NCBI GenBank assembly: GCA_964430335.1
Contig: CAYSEN010000014.1
Location: forward strand, 1-23,038
Source of the DNA: SIBU01 sp964430335
Lineage (GTDB): Bacteria; Patescibacteriota; Minisyncoccia; Phycocordibacterales; SIBU01
DNA: 23,038 nt
Reading direction: 5' to 3'
The position numbers and the translations under genes are program-made. Shown here piece after piece: positions 20,514-23,038 of the stretch. Positions within the stretch are counted from its first letter, which is position 1, and each line of letters begins with the position of its first letter. The notes beneath the pieces were generated by a model. That model was not told where the DNA came from. It saw nothing but the letters and a program-made list of their open reading frames with translations, and did no database searches.

Positions 20514-20522
20514 TGCTATAAT
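20514..20522 (+). promoter_or_regulatory. Extended -10 promoter of lemA
   Basis: TGCTATAAT, a perfect extended -10, 27 nt before the ATG at 20550. A poor -35 (TTTTTC) lies 17 nt upstream. Confidence 0.6.
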
Positions 20523-20549
20523 CCGAGTGTTATCAATTAAACATTAAAT

Positions 20550-21104
20550 ATGAAAAAAACTTTATATATCATTGGGGCTCTGGTTTTGGTCTTGTTTCTA
20601 TACGGCTGGAGTACCTACAATTCTCTTGTCACTTCAAAGGTGGCAGTAGACAACCAGTGGGCACAAGTTGAGACTCAGTATCAAAGAAGACTTGATCTCA
20701 TTCCTAATCTAGTAGAGTCCACCAAAGGAGTGATGAAGCAGGAACAAGCTGTCTTTACTGCGCTAGCAGACGCAAGGACTAAGTACAGTGGTTCTGTAAC
20801 AGTTGATCAGAAGGCAAAAGCTGCTGGTGAAGTTGAAAGCGCATTGGGTAGACTGCTCGCTGTTGTCGAAAATTATCCTGTGCTGAAATCTTCTGAGACT
20901 ATGCAGACATTTATGGCGGAGTTGGCAGGAACTGAAAATAGAGTGAGCGTAGAGAGAAAGAGATTCAACGAATCTGTCAGTTACTACAATCTAAAAACAA
21001 AAACTTTCCCATCATCACTTTTTGCTAAAATGTTCGGGTTTGATTCAGCAAACTACTTTGAATCAGATTCAGGTGCAGAGAAAGCTCCAGCAGTTAAGTT
21101 CTAA
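20550..21104 (+). CDS. lemA: LemA family protein
   Basis: 184 residues: an N-terminal membrane helix (about 5-19, LYIIGALVLVLFLYG), then the helical LemA domain. The family signature is strong: YNSLVTSKVAVDNQWAQVET (residues 23-42) then QRRLDLIPNLVESTKGV (45-61), with ERKRFNESVSYYN and a C-terminal hydrophobic FPSSLFAKMFGF stretch. Topology is a short N-terminal anchor with a large helical domain. It is followed at once by a TPM-domain gene, a pairing seen in many bacteria and thought to be functional, though the role is poorly defined. A GC hairpin separates the two. Confidence 0.95.
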   Translation: MKKTLYIIGALVLVLFLYGWSTYNSLVTSKVAVDNQWAQVETQYQRRLDLIPNLVESTKGVMKQEQAVFTALADARTKYSGSVTVDQKAKAAGEVESALGRLLAVVENYPVLKSSETMQTFMAELAGTENRVSVERKRFNESVSYYNLKTKTFPSSLFAKMFGFDSANYFESDSGAEKAPAVKF

Positions 21105-21109
21105 GTTGC

Positions 21110-21140
21110 AGGCCGGCCCGGGCTCCGCCCGGGCCGGCCT
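21110..21140 (+). repeat. GC-only hairpin between lemA and the TPM gene
   Basis: Perfect 14-bp arms (21110-21123 and 21127-21140) with loop TCC, beginning 5 nt after the lemA stop and ending 6 nt before the next ATG. Only three T's follow, so as a terminator it would be weak. It would also mask the downstream start. It shares GCCGGCC with the groEL terminator. Confidence 0.8.
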
Positions 21141-21146
21141 TTACCT

Positions 21147-22031
21147 ATGACATCCATTCTCAAAAAACTATTGATAGTCAGTATATTTTTGCCCAGCATT
21201 GCCTCTGCCTACTACAGTCTTGGCAAACCCAACGGCTTTGTAAATGACTATGCTCGGCTCCTAACACAGGATCAAATTTCTAGTATAGAAAATAAGATTT
21301 CAACATTTGAAAAAAACACTGGCAGTGAAATCGCTGTTGTAACCATCGATTCTTTGGGCGGAGATACCGTAGAGAATTTCGCTGAAGAACTTTTTAAAGA
21401 ATGGGGTATTGGTAAGAAAGGTGCAGACAACGGAGTTTTGCTATTGGTCGCATTTAAGGACCATAAGATGAGGATTGAGGTTGGTTACGGTCTCGAAGGT
21501 GCCCTTACAGACGGTGAAGCAAGCTCTATCATTCGAAATACTCTTACGCCAGCATTCAAACTAAATGATTTTGGTGGAGGAATTGAGAAGGCAGTTGATC
21601 AGATGATTGAAGCGACAGTCTCGGAAAGTTTTAGTTTGGATTCAAAAAATACCGCCCCAGCTTTTGTAATAAGAATATTCGATTTTGTCTTCGGTAATCT
21701 TTTGTACTTTTTGTTCATACCTCTTTGGTTGGCAAGTATTCTCGGTCGTTCAAAGTCTTGGTGGGCAGGAGGTGTTCTCGGAGCGATTGTAGGCTTATTT
21801 CTCAGTATCTTTTTTGGATATTTTATAATAGTCATCTTGATAGTTGTAGGATTGGTGTTTGACTATATTGTCTCCAAAACCTACAAGAATAGTGTTGCAT
21901 CTGGGAATCGGGTCCCTTGGTGGATAGGAGGTGGTGGTCGCGGTGGAGGATTTGGTGGCGGAGGATTTAGCAGTGGCGGTGGTTTTGGAGGAGGTTCCTC
22001 GGGTGGAGGGGGCTCGTCAGGAAGTTGGTAA
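21147..22031 (+). CDS. TPM-domain membrane protein with Gly/Ser-rich tail
   Basis: 294 residues. Signal peptide 1-21 (LLIVSIFLPSIASA, cleavage before YYS). TPM domain about 25-155: FVNDYARLLTQDQISSIENK, GSEIAVVTIDSLGGDTVENF, GADNGVLLLVAFKDHKMRIE, VGYGLEGALTDGEASSII. Two to three membrane helices follow (about 172-245). A Gly/Ser tail from about 256 ends GGGSSGGGGSSGSW. TPM domains occur in proteins linked to photosystem repair and in bacterial YgcG-like membrane proteins; enzyme activity is doubtful. LemA precedes it and a second gene with the same tail follows 14 nt later. Confidence 0.92.
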   Translation: MTSILKKLLIVSIFLPSIASAYYSLGKPNGFVNDYARLLTQDQISSIENKISTFEKNTGSEIAVVTIDSLGGDTVENFAEELFKEWGIGKKGADNGVLLLVAFKDHKMRIEVGYGLEGALTDGEASSIIRNTLTPAFKLNDFGGGIEKAVDQMIEATVSESFSLDSKNTAPAFVIRIFDFVFGNLLYFLFIPLWLASILGRSKSWWAGGVLGAIVGLFLSIFFGYFIIVILIVVGLVFDYIVSKTYKNSVASGNRVPWWIGGGGRGGGFGGGGFSSGGGFGGGSSGGGGSSGSW

Positions 22032-22045
22032 TAAATTAAAAAACT

Positions 22046-22384
22046 ATGGAAGTAATGTCTGCAGAAGTTTATCAAAGAGTTTGGTTTGTATTTCCCTTCG
22101 GGCTTTTTGCATATTGTATTTTTTTAGGCATTTTGAGAATAGTTTTCAGCAAGAAGGTTGTTTGGCTACTTTCTTTGTTAATAACTATCACTGTTGGTTT
22201 GTTAATAATTAGTCAGGGCGCTACCAAGTTCGGGGTCTATTGTGTAACCGGTGTCTATTTATTTTTTGGTTTGTTGGCATCTGTTGGAGGAGCGTCACGA
22301 AATCGCCACGGTCGATTTGGAGATCGTTCTCGAAGTTTCGGTGGAGGTTCCTCGGGTGGAGGCGGGTCATCGGGAAGTTTGTAA
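22046..22384 (+). CDS. Small membrane protein sharing the Gly/Ser tail of the TPM protein
   Basis: 112 residues (an internal Met at 22055 would give 109). Three hydrophobic segments, about 12-32, 38-57 and 62-80 (WFVFPFGLFAYCIFLGILRI onward), are followed by a basic stretch SRNRHGRFGDRSRS and the tail FGGGSSGGGGSSGSL. No family recognised. The tail matches the end of the upstream TPM protein, with 20 identical bases in a row at 21990-22009 and 22343-22362. It starts 14 nt after the TPM stop, so they are co-transcribed and probably work in the same membrane assembly. Confidence 0.8.
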   Translation: MEVMSAEVYQRVWFVFPFGLFAYCIFLGILRIVFSKKVVWLLSLLITITVGLLIISQGATKFGVYCVTGVYLFFGLLASVGGASRNRHGRFGDRSRSFGGGSSGGGGSSGSL

Positions 22385-22399
22385 TTTCATAAAATAATT

Positions 22400-23017
22400 A
22401 TGGGAAATTTTAGAAAAAAAGTTTTAGATTTGGCGGACTCAAGAGTTCCTTACCTCAGTAAGGTTACTTTTACTGACAAAATTATAAAGTTTCTTTTCCT
22501 TGGATTGATTCCGAGAAAAGTTACTCCAAATCAGATCACCGTTTTTCGTTTTGTTACGGTGCCTTTTATTATTTGGTTGTTACTGAAAGATCACTTTCTT
22601 TCTGCCTCGATTCTATTTATGTTTTCTGCACTTTCCGACGCTATCGACGGGGCGCTTGCACGTACCACGAACAGAATAACAAGGTGGGGAATTCTGGCTG
22701 ACCCACTAGCCGACAAGCTCCTCGTTGGAAGCGTGGCTGTTATTCTCATTTCAAAATTTCTAAGTTGGCCCTTTGCATTCGTGATTGTGGCCTTGGAACT
22801 CATTATTCTTGCATCTGCGTACTATCGCTATAAAGGAAGAGTTATTCCAGCCAAAATCACAGGAAAAATAAAAATGATTCTTCAGTGCGTTGGAATAATA
22901 TTTCTGTTCTTTTTTGTACTATTCGGAACAATCATTTGGCTAACACTAGCAAAAATCACGCTATCTCTCGCGGTTGTATTTGCTCTGCTTAGTTTGATAG
23001 TATACAAGTCCATATAA
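22400..23017 (+). CDS. CDP-alcohol phosphatidyltransferase (PgsA-like)
   Basis: Membrane enzyme moving a phosphatidyl group from CDP-diacylglycerol (or a related CDP-lipid) to an alcohol such as glycerol-3-phosphate or inositol phosphate. The full catalytic motif is present: Asp80-x2-Asp83-Gly84-x2-Ala87-Arg88-x8-Gly97-x3-Asp101-x3-Asp105. 205 residues with about six membrane helices; the N-terminal KVTPNQITVFRFVTVPFI is typical of the family. PgsA is the best guess but acceptor choice cannot be read. It starts 15 nt after the previous stop, probably in the same transcript. Confidence 0.92.
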   Translation: MGNFRKKVLDLADSRVPYLSKVTFTDKIIKFLFLGLIPRKVTPNQITVFRFVTVPFIIWLLLKDHFLSASILFMFSALSDAIDGALARTTNRITRWGILADPLADKLLVGSVAVILISKFLSWPFAFVIVALELIILASAYYRYKGRVIPAKITGKIKMILQCVGIIFLFFFVLFGTIIWLTLAKITLSLAVVFALLSLIVYKSI

Positions 23018-23038
23018 TATAGTAGTTAGTTTGTAGTA

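Noticed and set aside
1..23038. CRISPR arrays, insertion sequences, tRNA or rRNA genes
   Set aside because: No regularly spaced repeats, transposase-like frames, or cloverleaf or rRNA-like sequences were seen; the spacers are all short.

Overview
The window reads as chromosomal DNA of a Candidate Phyla Radiation (Patescibacteria) bacterium, most likely a parcubacterium. The grounds are the small tightly packed genes, the near absence of Shine-Dalgarno sequences, several -10 boxes lying only 6-8 nt from the start codon, an F-type ATP synthase with a short delta subunit and a His-rich tail on subunit a, and GC-rich palindromes scattered through an otherwise moderately AT-rich background. The lineage is inferred from style and gene content; no rRNA or tRNA gene is present to confirm it.

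Left part, 1-6.6 kb, all on the minus strand: the ATP synthase operon in transcription order atpI/atpZ-like, atpB (a), atpE (c), atpF (b), atpH (delta), atpA (alpha), a small Cys-containing unknown gene, atpG (gamma) and atpD (beta, cut by the window edge). The proton-type c-subunit gene is bracketed by two stem-loops. The epsilon gene is not in the window.

Middle, 6.6-12.9 kb: a GC-rich cupin gene with its own consensus-like promoter, operator-like palindrome, Shine-Dalgarno and terminator (probably acquired), an RluF-type pseudouridine synthase and a small membrane protein. Then comes a plus-strand cluster of a DedA membrane protein, an HD-domain phosphohydrolase, a SAM methyltransferase and a YgjP-type metalloprotease, followed by a glutaredoxin and a 57-residue Cys-rich protein. 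A convergent MFS transporter closes this part.

Right part, 12.9-23 kb: on the minus strand, ribonuclease J with a His-rich N-terminal extension, a membrane-anchored oligopeptide-binding-like protein, SecG, and two GC-rich genes of unknown function whose terminators share a near-identical core. On the plus strand, groES-groEL follow, with an inverted-repeat operator over the -10 box that is not canonical CIRCE. After these come LemA, a TPM-domain protein, a small membrane protein with the same Gly/Ser tail, and a CDP-alcohol phosphatidyltransferase.

The core genes cover energy coupling, RNA processing, protein folding and secretion, and membrane lipid synthesis. The least explained pieces are the Cys-rich small genes beside atpG and glutaredoxin, the two GC-rich cassettes at 17.2-18.1 kb, the stem-loops around atpE, and the GC-only hairpin at the start of the TPM gene. 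No CRISPR array, insertion sequence, tRNA or rRNA was seen, and no gene-free stretch exceeds 300 bases.
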